Positions 1 to 8,479 of a DNA stretch of 34,687 nt are shown in pieces. The position numbers were made by a program, and so were the translations under genes. This DNA comes from Lachnospiraceae bacterium (GTDB lineage Bacteria; Bacillota_A; Clostridia; Lachnospirales; Lachnospiraceae), in the NCBI GenBank assembly GCA_017634255.1, contig JAGBNT010000106.1:1-34687 (forward strand), read 5' to 3'. The stretch's first letter is position 1; the number at the start of each line of letters is the position of its first letter. The notes below the pieces were generated by a model that did not search any database, had not been told where the DNA came from, and saw nothing but the letters and a program-made list of their open reading frames with translations.

Positions 1-10
1 ATGCAATTTT

Positions 11-24
11 CTGTGAATAGTAAC
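11..24. repeat. Short dispersed repeat copy at left window edge
   Basis: The 14-mer here matches, with one mismatch, the reverse complement of 34547-34560, which is part of the hairpin cluster at the right edge. The last bases of the window (from about 34679) repeat the same CTGTGAAC core. Intergenic placement at all copies suggests a dispersed palindromic repeat family. A chance match is possible because the shared stretch is short. Confidence 0.35.
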
Positions 25-62
25 GAGGAACCTGCAGAGGAAATACTTGCTTCACCCGCCCG

Positions 63-91
63 TTGACAAAATACAGGGCGAAACGTAGAAT
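63..91 (+). promoter_or_regulatory. Sigma-A promoter for the valS operon
   Basis: TTGACA (63-68), a 17-bp spacer and TAGAAT (86-91) form a near-consensus vegetative promoter. It leaves a leader of about 125 nt before valS. The leader holds a small hairpin (CATAGT 102-107, loop GCGTT, ACTATG 113-118) but no T-box consensus and no terminator, so I do not call a T-box. A weaker second promoter may exist nearer the gene (CTGACA 153-158, TATAAA 174-179, spacer only 15 bp). Confidence 0.75.
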
Positions 92-221
92 AGACTAGAT
101 ACATAGTGCGTTACTATGCTTAGAACCTGTAACGAATTGACGTAAGGGAAGACTGACAAATTTCACTTTTCCTTATAAATCAATGGTTATAGGCTGTTTA
201 CGGAAGGGAATTTGAGTAAAA

Positions 222-2888
222 ATGGGAAAAGAACTTGCCAAAACCTACGATCCCAAGGGGATGGAGGACAGGCTTTACAATAAATGGATAGGGAAAAAAT
301 ATTTTCATGCGGAGGTTGACAGGAGCAAAAAGCCCTTTACTATCGTCATCCCGCCGCCGAACATAACTGGCAAGCTCCATATGGGTCATGCACTGGATGA
401 GACAATGCAGGATATACTCATCCGCTTTAAGAGGATGCAGGGCTACAACGCGCTGTGGCAGCCGGGCACGGACCACGCCTCTATCGCTACGGAGGTGCGC
501 ATCACCAACGAGCTCAAAAAAGACGGCATAGACAAGCTGGAGCTCGGAAGAGAGAAATTTCTCGAACGCGCCTGGGAATGGAAAAAGGAGTATGGCGGAA
601 CCATAGTTGAGCAGCTTAAAAAGCTGGGAAGCTCCTGCGATTGGGATCGTGAGCGCTTTACCATGGACGAGGGCTGCAACAGGGCGGTCAACGAGGTGTT
701 CTGCAGATTATATAAGAAGGGTTGGATATATAAGGGAGCCAGGATAGTTAACTGGTGCCCTGTATGCAAGACCACCATATCCGATGCTGAGGTGGAGTAC
801 GAGGAGCAGGCTTCGCACCTTTGGCATATAAAATATCCCGTTATCGGGACCGACAGATTTATCGAATTTGCCACCACAAGACCGGAGACCATGCTGGGAG
901 ATACTGCGGTTGCGGTAAACCCTAATGACGACAGGTATAAGGATCTGATTGGAAAAAAGGTAATGCTTCCGATAATGAACAGGGAGCTGCCCGTAGTCGC
1001 CGATGAATATGTGGATATGGAATTTGGAACCGGAGTTGTTAAGATAACTCCCGCCCATGACCCCAACGATTTCTACGTAGGTCAGAGGCATAACCTTGAG
1101 CTTATAAACATCATGAACGATGACGCCACTATAAACGAGAACGGCGGAAAGTATAAGGGTATGGACAGGATGGAGGCGAGAGCAGCCATCGTAAAGGAGC
1201 TGGAGGAAATGGGTCTTCTGGTAAAGATTGAAGACTATACCCATGATGTCGGCACCCATGACAGATGCCATACCACCATTGAGCCTCTGGTAAAGGATCA
1301 GTGGTTCGTCAGGATGGACGAGATGATAAAGCCCGCCGTAAAAGCGGTTAAGGACGGCACGATACGCCTTATCCCGAAGAGGATGGAAAAGACGTATTTC
1401 AACTGGACGGACAATATCAAGGACTGGTGTATATCCAGGCAGCTCTGGTGGGGACACAGAATACCCGCCTATTACTGCGACAGCTGCGGTGAGCTGGTAG
1501 TGGACAAGGAGGAGCCCCATGAATGTCCAAAATGTAAGGGCACATCCTTTACGCAGGACCCGGACACCCTTGATACCTGGTTTTCCTCGGCACTGTGGCC
1601 TTTCTCCACACTGGGCTGGCCTGAAAAGACTGAGGAGCTCGATTATTTCTATCCGACGGATGTACTCGTTACCGGATATGACATAATCTTTTTCTGGGTA
1701 ATAAGGATGATATTCTCCGGCTTTGAGCAGACGGGCAGGGAACCCTTCCATACAGTGCTTTTCCATGGTCTTGTCAGGGACGAGCTTGGAAGGAAGATGA
1801 GTAAATCTCTGGGGAACGGCATCGACCCCCTGGAGGTCATAGATAAATACGGGGCTGATGCCCTGAGGTTTACGCTGATTACGGGAAATGCTCCCGGAAA
1901 CGACCTTAGATTCTCCGAAAAGAGGATAGAGGCTTCGAGAAATTTCGCCAATAAGATATGGAATGCTTCCAGATTTATCATGATGAATCTCGAGGGCAAG
2001 AAAGTAACGCAGCCGAAGCCCGGAGAGCTGGAGGATGTGGACAAGTGGGTTTTGAGCCGGCTCAACAGCACCGTAAAAGAAGTGACCGACAATATGGAGC
2101 GCTTCGAGCTGGGTATAGCCGCGGGCAAGATTAATGATTTTATCTGGGAAACGCTATGTGACTGGTATATCGAGATGGTGAAGCCCCGGCTCTACAACAG
2201 CGACGATCAGGCTTCCCAGAATGCCGCGCTCCATACCCTTAAAAAGGTGCTCATAGACAGCCTGAAGCTTCTGCACCCCTTCATGCCCTTTATAACTGAG
2301 GAGATATACTGCACCCTGATGGAAGAGACCGGAGACGAGGGAGCCGAATCGATAATGATAGCCCCGTGGTGCGAATATATTAGCGATCTGGGGTATGAGA
2401 CCGAAGAAAAGGAAATAGAGATTATCAAAGAGGCAATAAGGGGAGTAAGGAATATCCGCTCCCAGATGAATGTCGCGCCCTCCAAGCCGGTGGAGGTTAC
2501 CGTAGTTTCCGGGGATGAAGAGGTGAGAAAGACCTTCGAAAAGGGCTCGCTCTTCTTTGGAAAGCTTATTAACTCCGCCAGGACGGAAATACGCGCCGAG
2601 GCGGATATAGATACAAAGGAGGCTGTTTCAGTAGTTACGGAGCATGTAACAGTCTTTATTCCGCTTAAGGAACTTGTCAATATAGATGAAGAGATAGCCA
2701 GACTGGAAAAGGAGTCAAAGCGTCTGGAGGGAGAGCTTAAACGCTCCAATGCAATGCTCTCCAATGAAAAATTCCTCTCCAAAGCGCCTGCCTCAAAGGT
2801 TCAGGAGGAGAAGGATAAGCTGTCGGGCTATGAAAAGATGATGCAGGAAGTTAAGTCAAGAATAGAATCTCTTAAGGGGCTAAGATAG
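222..2888 (+). CDS. valS: Valine--tRNA ligase (ValRS)
   Basis: Class I aminoacyl-tRNA synthetase that charges tRNA-Val with valine in the cytoplasm. At 888 aa the length is normal for the family. The HIGH-type motif is HMGH at residues 53-56, within PPPNITGKLHMGHA, and KMSKS is at 525-529. The middle section carries the editing (CP1) domain and zinc-binding-like cysteines near 485-510 (CDSCGE, then CPKCKG). The C-terminal approximately 70 residues form the Glu/Lys-rich coiled coil usual in ValRS. The start is supported by GGAAGGG at 202-208, although the spacing is long. It heads a tightly packed run of eight plus-strand genes, with the next one starting 2 nt after its stop. Confidence 0.97.
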   Translation: MGKELAKTYDPKGMEDRLYNKWIGKKYFHAEVDRSKKPFTIVIPPPNITGKLHMGHALDETMQDILIRFKRMQGYNALWQPGTDHASIATEVRITNELKKDGIDKLELGREKFLERAWEWKKEYGGTIVEQLKKLGSSCDWDRERFTMDEGCNRAVNEVFCRLYKKGWIYKGARIVNWCPVCKTTISDAEVEYEEQASHLWHIKYPVIGTDRFIEFATTRPETMLGDTAVAVNPNDDRYKDLIGKKVMLPIMNRELPVVADEYVDMEFGTGVVKITPAHDPNDFYVGQRHNLELINIMNDDATINENGGKYKGMDRMEARAAIVKELEEMGLLVKIEDYTHDVGTHDRCHTTIEPLVKDQWFVRMDEMIKPAVKAVKDGTIRLIPKRMEKTYFNWTDNIKDWCISRQLWWGHRIPAYYCDSCGELVVDKEEPHECPKCKGTSFTQDPDTLDTWFSSALWPFSTLGWPEKTEELDYFYPTDVLVTGYDIIFFWVIRMIFSGFEQTGREPFHTVLFHGLVRDELGRKMSKSLGNGIDPLEVIDKYGADALRFTLITGNAPGNDLRFSEKRIEASRNFANKIWNASRFIMMNLEGKKVTQPKPGELEDVDKWVLSRLNSTVKEVTDNMERFELGIAAGKINDFIWETLCDWYIEMVKPRLYNSDDQASQNAALHTLKKVLIDSLKLLHPFMPFITEEIYCTLMEETGDEGAESIMIAPWCEYISDLGYETEEKEIEIIKEAIRGVRNIRSQMNVAPSKPVEVTVVSGDEEVRKTFEKGSLFFGKLINSARTEIRAEADIDTKEAVSVVTEHVTVFIPLKELVNIDEEIARLEKESKRLEGELKRSNAMLSNEKFLSKAPASKVQEEKDKLSGYEKMMQEVKSRIESLKGLR

Positions 2889-2890
2889 GT

Positions 2891-4294
2891 ATGGAGATTA
2901 AGACCGATGATGGCAAGCGCTGCAGCGTGATATATAAAAACGGGGATATGGAGGCGTTTATAAAGCTTGAAAAGCCTCCTGTAGGTGTGGAATATACCCG
3001 TGAAGACATCGAAGAGTATCTGAGTGCGAATAATGTTAAGGTAGGCATAAAGGAATCCCGGATCGCCGCCATACTTAAGAAAAAGATATTCGGGCGCGAG
3101 GTGATCATTGCGGAGGGTAACCCTGCCAAAGACGGGCAGGACGGATATTTCGAGTATAAATTCGATGCCGTTCCAAAGAGCAAAAAGCCGGAGATCCGCG
3201 CTGACGGTACCGTGGATTACACAAGCATGAATGTTATAAAGTGCGTAAAGGAAGGGGATATACTTGCTATCTATCATCCTTCCGTAAAGGGAGAGGCAGG
3301 AATGACCATCAAGGGGGTCGTGGTAAAGCCAAGACCCGCAAGAGACCTTCCGCCCTATGCTCTTAACGGCTGTTCATATAACCCGGCGACGCTTACCTAT
3401 GTGGCTGAGCGCTCGGGGCGTATCGAGCTTACTAAGAACAAGATGTCCATACTTGAGGTTCAGGAATACGTCCAGGATATAGATTCAGTATACGGTAATG
3501 TGGACTTTATGGGTGATGTAATAATACACGGAAATGTTAAACCCGGAGTCACCATCAGGGCTATGAAAAGTATAACCATCGACGGGGTTTTGGAGGGAGC
3601 CAACCTCATAGCCGGAGAGGATATAGTTGTCAAGGGAGGCATACTCGGAGGAGGAACCTCCAAGATTTCCTGCGGGGGAGATATGCTTGCCGATTTCGTA
3701 GAATATACAACGATCAGCGTAAAGGGGAGTATTTCGGCAAATTCCCTGCTCGACTGCAATGTAATGGCTGTCGGCTCAATAACCGCTACAGGAAAAACCG
3801 GAGCCATAGTCGGGGGAAAAACATATGGAATGAGAGGGGTCGAATGTTCCTATGCAGGGAACGACGCGAATATAAGAACGACCATTTCCGCCGGTATCAG
3901 CAGCAGCCTTCAGAAGGAAAAGACCCTGAATGAAAGAAAGATAAAGATGCTCATTGAGAAGATAGAGGATCTTAAGAATCAGAGTTATGAGATAGAGCGT
4001 CTGGCTCGTCTTGGCACCGTTACGGAGGTAATGCTAAGGCAGAGAAAGGCTCTTGAGGATGAAATAGCGGCAAAGGAGAAGGAGCTGCAAACGACCAAAG
4101 AAGCCCTTGCCGAGTTGATTCAAAATATGGAGGGTACCGAGGATGCGCACATTGTCATATCGGATACCCTGTACGCTGGATGCCTTATACAGCTGGGCTC
4201 ACAGCAGATGATGATCACGGATAACAAGCGGCAGGTAGAGTTTATGTTCGACAGGAACGATCAGCTTGTTGCAAGACCTGTGGTCAATTATTAA
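2891..4294 (+). CDS. FapA-family (DUF342) polymer-forming protein
   Basis: A 467-aa protein of the FapA/DUF342 family. An N-terminal domain (about 25-175) contains the family hallmark of a Gly-rich loop (GNPAKDGQDGYFEY, 76-89). It is followed by a right-handed beta-helix of short Gly/Val/Ile repeats (about 195-325), a coiled coil (about 338-415) and a short C-terminal beta domain. FapA family members are linked to flagellar assembly in Vibrio and to membrane or cell-surface localisation in Firmicutes, but no flagellar gene lies in this window, so the role here is unknown. No signal peptide or membrane segment is seen, so it is probably cytoplasmic. It starts 2 nt after valS, with AAGGGG upstream inside the valS end. 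Confidence 0.85.
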   Translation: MEIKTDDGKRCSVIYKNGDMEAFIKLEKPPVGVEYTREDIEEYLSANNVKVGIKESRIAAILKKKIFGREVIIAEGNPAKDGQDGYFEYKFDAVPKSKKPEIRADGTVDYTSMNVIKCVKEGDILAIYHPSVKGEAGMTIKGVVVKPRPARDLPPYALNGCSYNPATLTYVAERSGRIELTKNKMSILEVQEYVQDIDSVYGNVDFMGDVIIHGNVKPGVTIRAMKSITIDGVLEGANLIAGEDIVVKGGILGGGTSKISCGGDMLADFVEYTTISVKGSISANSLLDCNVMAVGSITATGKTGAIVGGKTYGMRGVECSYAGNDANIRTTISAGISSSLQKEKTLNERKIKMLIEKIEDLKNQSYEIERLARLGTVTEVMLRQRKALEDEIAAKEKELQTTKEALAELIQNMEGTEDAHIVISDTLYAGCLIQLGSQQMMITDNKRQVEFMFDRNDQLVARPVVNY

Positions 4295-4374
4295 GAGATA
4301 ACGCCTGCAAATGAGGCAGGACACCGGCAGTGAGTGCAGGTGGCTGCCTTGAGAGATACGATCAAGGATATGTC

Positions 4375-4512
4375 ATGATAGATTTTGAAGAAGAATTGAA
4401 GAAATTTTATCCGCTTCCTGAAGTGGATGATGTGGAAGATGCCATCAGGAACCATGATGTTTCTGATATGATGGATGTCCTTATTGCTTTGATGGAAGGA
4501 AGAAACGAGTAA
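4375..4512 (+). CDS. Small acidic protein, 45 aa, unknown function
   Basis: I do not recognise this gene. The start at ATG 4375 is preferred because AAGGA sits 6 nt upstream (4364-4368). A longer form from GTG 4330 would add 15 residues of low-quality sequence (Cys/Gly rich). The 45-aa product is acidic and looks helical (FEEELKKFYPLPEVDD, then DMMDVLIALMEG), with no membrane segment. It lies between the FapA-like gene and the TPR gene, ending 5 nt before the latter, so it is probably translated as part of the operon. The good ribosome binding site and compact placement argue that it is real. Confidence 0.6.
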   Translation: MIDFEEELKKFYPLPEVDDVEDAIRNHDVSDMMDVLIALMEGRNE

Positions 4513-4517
4513 ACGCC

Positions 4518-5996
4518 ATGCGATGCTACAGATGCGGCGCTACTTTGTCCAGTGATGATTTCTGCACTGCCTGTGGTGCGGATGTGAAATTATATAAAAG
4601 GATAGTCAAGCTGTCCAACTCATTTTATAACGAGGCGCTGAGAAAGGCCAAGGTCAGGGATCTTTCCGGAGCCGCGGAATCCTTAAAGCAATCGTTGAAA
4701 TGCAATAAAAACAACGTTGAAGCGAGGAATCTTCTGGGACTTGTTTATTTTGAAATGGGGGAGACGGTTCAGGCTCTTTCCGAATGGATAATTTCAAAAA
4801 ACATCAGGTCAAAGAAAAATATTGCAGATGATTTTATGGCTGAGCTTCAGGACAATACAGGGAAGCTTTCGACCATAGATCAGACCATAAAAAAATACAA
4901 TCAGGCTTTAAGCTACGCAAATCAAGATTCTGTTGATCTTGCGATTATTCAGCTAAAAAAAATAGTAAGCATGAACCCGAAGCTTCTGGCAGCCTACCAG
5001 CTGCTTGCTTTGTGCTACATAAAAACAGAGCAGTGGGACAGGGCTAAAAGGATCATCCTTAAGGCGACGAAGATCGATACGAATAATACCACCCTGAAGT
5101 ACTACCTCAGGGAGGTGGAAACAGCCATGTCCGAGAGAGCGGACGGCGGCGGCGATTCCAGAAACTTCCACCATGAGGATGCGTTTACATACCAGAGCGG
5201 CAACGAGACCATAATACAGCCCATAAACGAAAGGGAGAGAGGAAGCTCCTTTACCGTACTGAATATAATCATCGGTCTTATAGTCGGGGCTGCTATCATG
5301 TGGTTTCTTGTGCTGCCCGCCAGGATACAGACCGCTAAGAGTGATACCCAGACCCAGCTGCAGGAGACCTCGGATGAGCTTACCTCCAGAAATGCCGATA
5401 TAGGAGAGCTCAAAAAGAGGGTGGAAGCCCTGCAGGAGGACAACGAAAAGCTTAAGGAGCAGCTTTCGGGCTTTACTTCGGATTCCGGGCTTATGAATAA
5501 TTATAACTATCTAATGGAGGCCGCCCAGGAGTTCATGGAACACCCGGAGGACGCAAAGCGGGCTGCGGAAATCCTTTCGAATATCGACCCCAATTCGGTC
5601 AGTGCGGATTCCATCGGAGTAAGCGAGGCCTTTGCAAATCTCTATGAGTATATGTCGGGAGTGGTTTCAGAGCAGGCAGCAAGAGCGACACTTGACGACG
5701 GGGAGAAGAAATACAATGAGGGTAATTATTCCGCTGCCATTGAGCTGCTGGAGGATGCCGTCCTGTTTGCCCCGAACTCCGACGAGGCGCTTTATTACCT
5801 AGCTCAAAGCTATATACATGACAACAATGAATCCCAGGGCAGACTTCTTTTAAATAAGCTGATAACAAACTTTCCGGATTCCAGATATGCTCAGCGTGCA
5901 AGCGAGTATCTGAGCTCGGGGCAGACCGATGATGCAGCCGCCGATACTCAGGAAGGCGGCGAAACCACCGGCGCAGGAGCCGGAGCTGTAGAGTGA
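4518..5996 (+). CDS. Zinc-ribbon and TPR repeat membrane protein
   Basis: A 492-aa membrane protein. Residues 1-20 form a zinc ribbon with two CxxC pairs (Cys3, Cys6, Cys16, Cys19). TPR-like helical repeats follow (about 30-200), then a single membrane segment (about 245-266), a coiled coil (about 274-318) and a second TPR unit (about 393-460). The tail is Gly/Ala/Thr rich. The layout suggests a cytoplasmic zinc-ribbon/TPR half and an extracytoplasmic coiled-coil/TPR half, which would suit a scaffold across the membrane. No enzymatic motif is seen and the exact partner is unknown. The gene is 5 nt after the 45-aa gene, and the next gene starts 1 nt after its stop. Confidence 0.8.
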   Translation: MRCYRCGATLSSDDFCTACGADVKLYKRIVKLSNSFYNEALRKAKVRDLSGAAESLKQSLKCNKNNVEARNLLGLVYFEMGETVQALSEWIISKNIRSKKNIADDFMAELQDNTGKLSTIDQTIKKYNQALSYANQDSVDLAIIQLKKIVSMNPKLLAAYQLLALCYIKTEQWDRAKRIILKATKIDTNNTTLKYYLREVETAMSERADGGGDSRNFHHEDAFTYQSGNETIIQPINERERGSSFTVLNIIIGLIVGAAIMWFLVLPARIQTAKSDTQTQLQETSDELTSRNADIGELKKRVEALQEDNEKLKEQLSGFTSDSGLMNNYNYLMEAAQEFMEHPEDAKRAAEILSNIDPNSVSADSIGVSEAFANLYEYMSGVVSEQAARATLDDGEKKYNEGNYSAAIELLEDAVLFAPNSDEALYYLAQSYIHDNNESQGRLLLNKLITNFPDSRYAQRASEYLSSGQTDDAAADTQEGGETTGAGAGAVE

Positions 5997-5997
5997 T

Positions 5998-7395
5998 ATG
6001 AGCAGAAGAGAGTACGGGGTGGTGATCCTTGCCATATTTTCGGCAGCGGCGCTGCTGTCCTTTCTGCTGAGGAAGAGACGGGACGGGATACTTGTATTTA
6101 CTGCCCTTTGTGCATTTATCTTAAGGCTTGTATATATAATATATACTCCGACAGACATAAGGCAGCACGATGTTATAGGCTTCGGAGGCACCCGGGGTCA
6201 GGCTGCCTATATAGAGTGGTTTTATAATAACGGGCTTAAGCTGATCCAGACGGATCCGAGAGATAAATGGGGCTTCTTTCAGCCTCCCCTCCACCATGTA
6301 CTTGCGGCGGGATGGCTGAAGCTGAATACCCTTATGGGTGTGCCCTATGCGAGGGCGACTGAGAATATCCAGTACCTTACCCTGATATACAGCCTTATCC
6401 TGCTATTTTACGCATACAGGCTGTTTAAGTATTTTAAGCTGTCCGGAAAGGCGCTGTATGCAGCGTTTGCCCTTGTTGCCTTTCATCCCTCGTTTATCCT
6501 GCTCTCTGGCTCGGTAAATAATGATATGCTGTGCATCCTCCTTACCGTGATGACGGTGTATTACGCGCTGAAATGGTACGACAGCAGGAGCTATGCCGAT
6601 ATTATAAAGACGGCTCTTTGCATGGGCCTTTCGATGATGACAAAGCTTTCAGGGGTTTTGAGCGCTCCAGCGGTCGCCTTTTTGTTTCTCTATGTATGGA
6701 TCAAGGGAGGTCGCAGTGATTTTTTGAAATATTTAAAGGAGTATCTCATCTTCGGACTGATCTCCGTTCCGATCGGCATGTGGTTTCCCATAAGGAGCTA
6801 TTTGAAGTTTGGAATACCGTTAAATTATACTCCGGTGGTGGGTGAGCGGCTCATATATAACAGCCCTCTTTCGAGGATCATTGATATAAGGACGTATAAG
6901 CCCTATGTTTCCATGATAAAGTACGGGGACCCCTACGACGAGTACAATATACCCTTAAGTCTTATGAAGACCTCCCTGACAGGGGAGTTTGACTACACGT
7001 CGGTTAACAGATATATCACTCCGTTTGCCTGGATACTCCTTGCGGCAGGCACGGTACTGGCTCTTATCTGCCTTGCCGCTACGGTAAGGATGGTTTTAAA
7101 AAAAATCCCGGGGCGCGACAGGATACCGGATATATATATAGGCATCATCTACGTTACGGCGCTTGCCTTTTATCTTAATCTGGCTTTTGGCATACCTAAT
7201 TTCAGCTCGCAGGATTTCAGGTATATCTGTTATATTATAGTAATTGAAGCTCTGTCATTCGGGAGCGTTTTGATATATAATGAACCATCAGGAGAAGCAA
7301 AAACCGGAGGACTCCCGGCGAATTTGATCCTTGCCGTCACGGGGGGCTTTTGTGCGGCAGGTGCGGCGGTATATCTGCTTTTGGGTCTTCCCTGA
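5998..7395 (+). CDS. Membrane glycosyltransferase, GT39/PMT-like
   Basis: A polytopic membrane protein of 465 aa with about ten hydrophobic segments. The first lumenal-type loop carries acidic residues (TDIRQHD, 52-58) and the motif FFQPPLHH (93-100). That is the arrangement seen in the ArnT/PMT/GT39 superfamily, where an acidic loop and a H/Q-PPL-Y/H motif bind polyprenyl-phosphate sugars. It probably transfers a sugar from a lipid carrier to a surface polymer, lipid or protein on the outer face of the membrane; the acceptor cannot be read from sequence. It begins 1 nt after the TPR gene, which hints at coupled synthesis and perhaps complex formation. Confidence 0.75.
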   Translation: MSRREYGVVILAIFSAAALLSFLLRKRRDGILVFTALCAFILRLVYIIYTPTDIRQHDVIGFGGTRGQAAYIEWFYNNGLKLIQTDPRDKWGFFQPPLHHVLAAGWLKLNTLMGVPYARATENIQYLTLIYSLILLFYAYRLFKYFKLSGKALYAAFALVAFHPSFILLSGSVNNDMLCILLTVMTVYYALKWYDSRSYADIIKTALCMGLSMMTKLSGVLSAPAVAFLFLYVWIKGGRSDFLKYLKEYLIFGLISVPIGMWFPIRSYLKFGIPLNYTPVVGERLIYNSPLSRIIDIRTYKPYVSMIKYGDPYDEYNIPLSLMKTSLTGEFDYTSVNRYITPFAWILLAAGTVLALICLAATVRMVLKKIPGRDRIPDIYIGIIYVTALAFYLNLAFGIPNFSSQDFRYICYIIVIEALSFGSVLIYNEPSGEAKTGGLPANLILAVTGGFCAAGAAVYLLLGLP

Positions 7396-7432
7396 TTTCT
7401 TATAATCGTAAATATATTTTGAGGAACTGGCT

Positions 7433-8464
7433 ATGCGCATCATTCACTGCGGGGATATTCATTTAGAATCGCCCCTCTCGACAAATTTCAATCATGAAAC
7501 GGCGCTTAAACGCAGGAACGAGCTGTTGGTAAGCTTTGTGAAAATGGTTAAGTATGCCGTGGATAACGGCATAGATGCCATCCTGATCACGGGGGATATA
7601 TTTGATACACCGGAGGTTTCAAGGGAAACTCTGGGCGTAGTAATGGCGTGCATCACGAAAAACCAGAATATAACGTTTATCTATCTGCCCGGAAACCATG
7701 AGCAGGATGTACTGGTCAGAGCCTTTAAGACACTTCCCGAGAACCTAAAGGTCTTTAACGGGGAAAAAAATATGTTTATAGTCGGCAATGTGGTCGTAGC
7801 CCATGCCGATAAGCCGGAGGAGCTGCCGCAGCTCTATCCGGGGGATATGAATGTGGTAATGTATCATGGCGAGATGGACGCCCAGAAGATAAAGGCATGG
7901 GCGGGGAAGAATATAAATTATATGGCTCTGGGTCACTATCACAGTTATTCTGAGGGGGTCATAGACTCCAGGGGAATATACTGCTACAGCGGCTGCCTTG
8001 AGGGAAGAGGCTTTGATGAATGTGGACCCAAGGGCTTTGTTTTACTCGAATTGGATAAAAGCTCCATGAACAGATACTTTGTTCCCGCGGCTATCCGGAC
8101 AGTACATGAGATAGTTTTGGATGTAACGGGACTTAGGGGGACCGAAAACATTGATGCCGGTATAGAGAGTCTAACCGAAAACATTCCAAGAGAGGACATG
8201 CTAAAGATTGTCCTTAAGGGAACCTATCTTGCCGGGGACAGGATAAATGTGGACTTTCTGCAGCGCAGATACAGCGAATATTTTTTCGCCGTAAGAGTCG
8301 ATGACTCAGGGGTCGTTCTGGATATTCCCGAGAAGGATTACCGGCTGGATAAATCCCTAAAGGGAGAATTTATCAGGCAGGTAATGGAGAGCGACCTGAG
8401 CGAAAAGCAAAAGCAGTCGGTAGTAAGTATGGGACTTTCGGCGCTTGCCGGAGAGAAGATATAA
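7433..8464 (+). CDS. SbcD/YhaO-like metallophosphoesterase
   Basis: Calcineurin-like phosphoesterase of 343 aa with all Mre11/SbcD-type metal motifs: GDIH (Asp8, His10), GDIFD (Asp55), GNHE (Asn88, His89), YHGE (His145) and GHYH (His168, His170). The C-terminal part resembles the capping domain of YhaO/SbcD proteins. In related systems the protein is the nuclease half of a complex with an SMC-like ATPase, here encoded directly downstream, and acts on DNA ends during repair. GAGGA at 7421-7425 is a good ribosome binding site. A 37-nt gap separates it from the glycosyltransferase, and I see no terminator in that gap. Confidence 0.85.
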   Translation: MRIIHCGDIHLESPLSTNFNHETALKRRNELLVSFVKMVKYAVDNGIDAILITGDIFDTPEVSRETLGVVMACITKNQNITFIYLPGNHEQDVLVRAFKTLPENLKVFNGEKNMFIVGNVVVAHADKPEELPQLYPGDMNVVMYHGEMDAQKIKAWAGKNINYMALGHYHSYSEGVIDSRGIYCYSGCLEGRGFDECGPKGFVLLELDKSSMNRYFVPAAIRTVHEIVLDVTGLRGTENIDAGIESLTENIPREDMLKIVLKGTYLAGDRINVDFLQRRYSEYFFAVRVDDSGVVLDIPEKDYRLDKSLKGEFIRQVMESDLSEKQKQSVVSMGLSALAGEKI

Positions 8465-8479
8465 GAGAGGCTTTGTTTA

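Noticed and set aside
1..66. Apparent 21-codon ORF at the left edge, ATG to TGA
   Set aside because: It overlaps a dispersed repeat and the -35 box, has no visible ribosome binding site in the window, and could be chance. A gene tail from outside cannot be excluded.
92..221. T-box riboswitch before valS
   Set aside because: The leader is only about 125 nt and lacks the T-box consensus and a terminator/antiterminator pair.
708..1766. 352-aa minus-strand ORF opposite valS
   Set aside because: It lies fully within the valS coding region and encodes no recognisable domain.
4303..4320. Terminator after the FapA-like gene
   Set aside because: A five-base stem (CCTGC/GCAGG) without a T-run; too weak.
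4330..4374. Longer start (GTG 4330) for the 45-aa gene
   Set aside because: The ATG at 4375 has the better-placed AAGGA and the added segment is atypical in composition.
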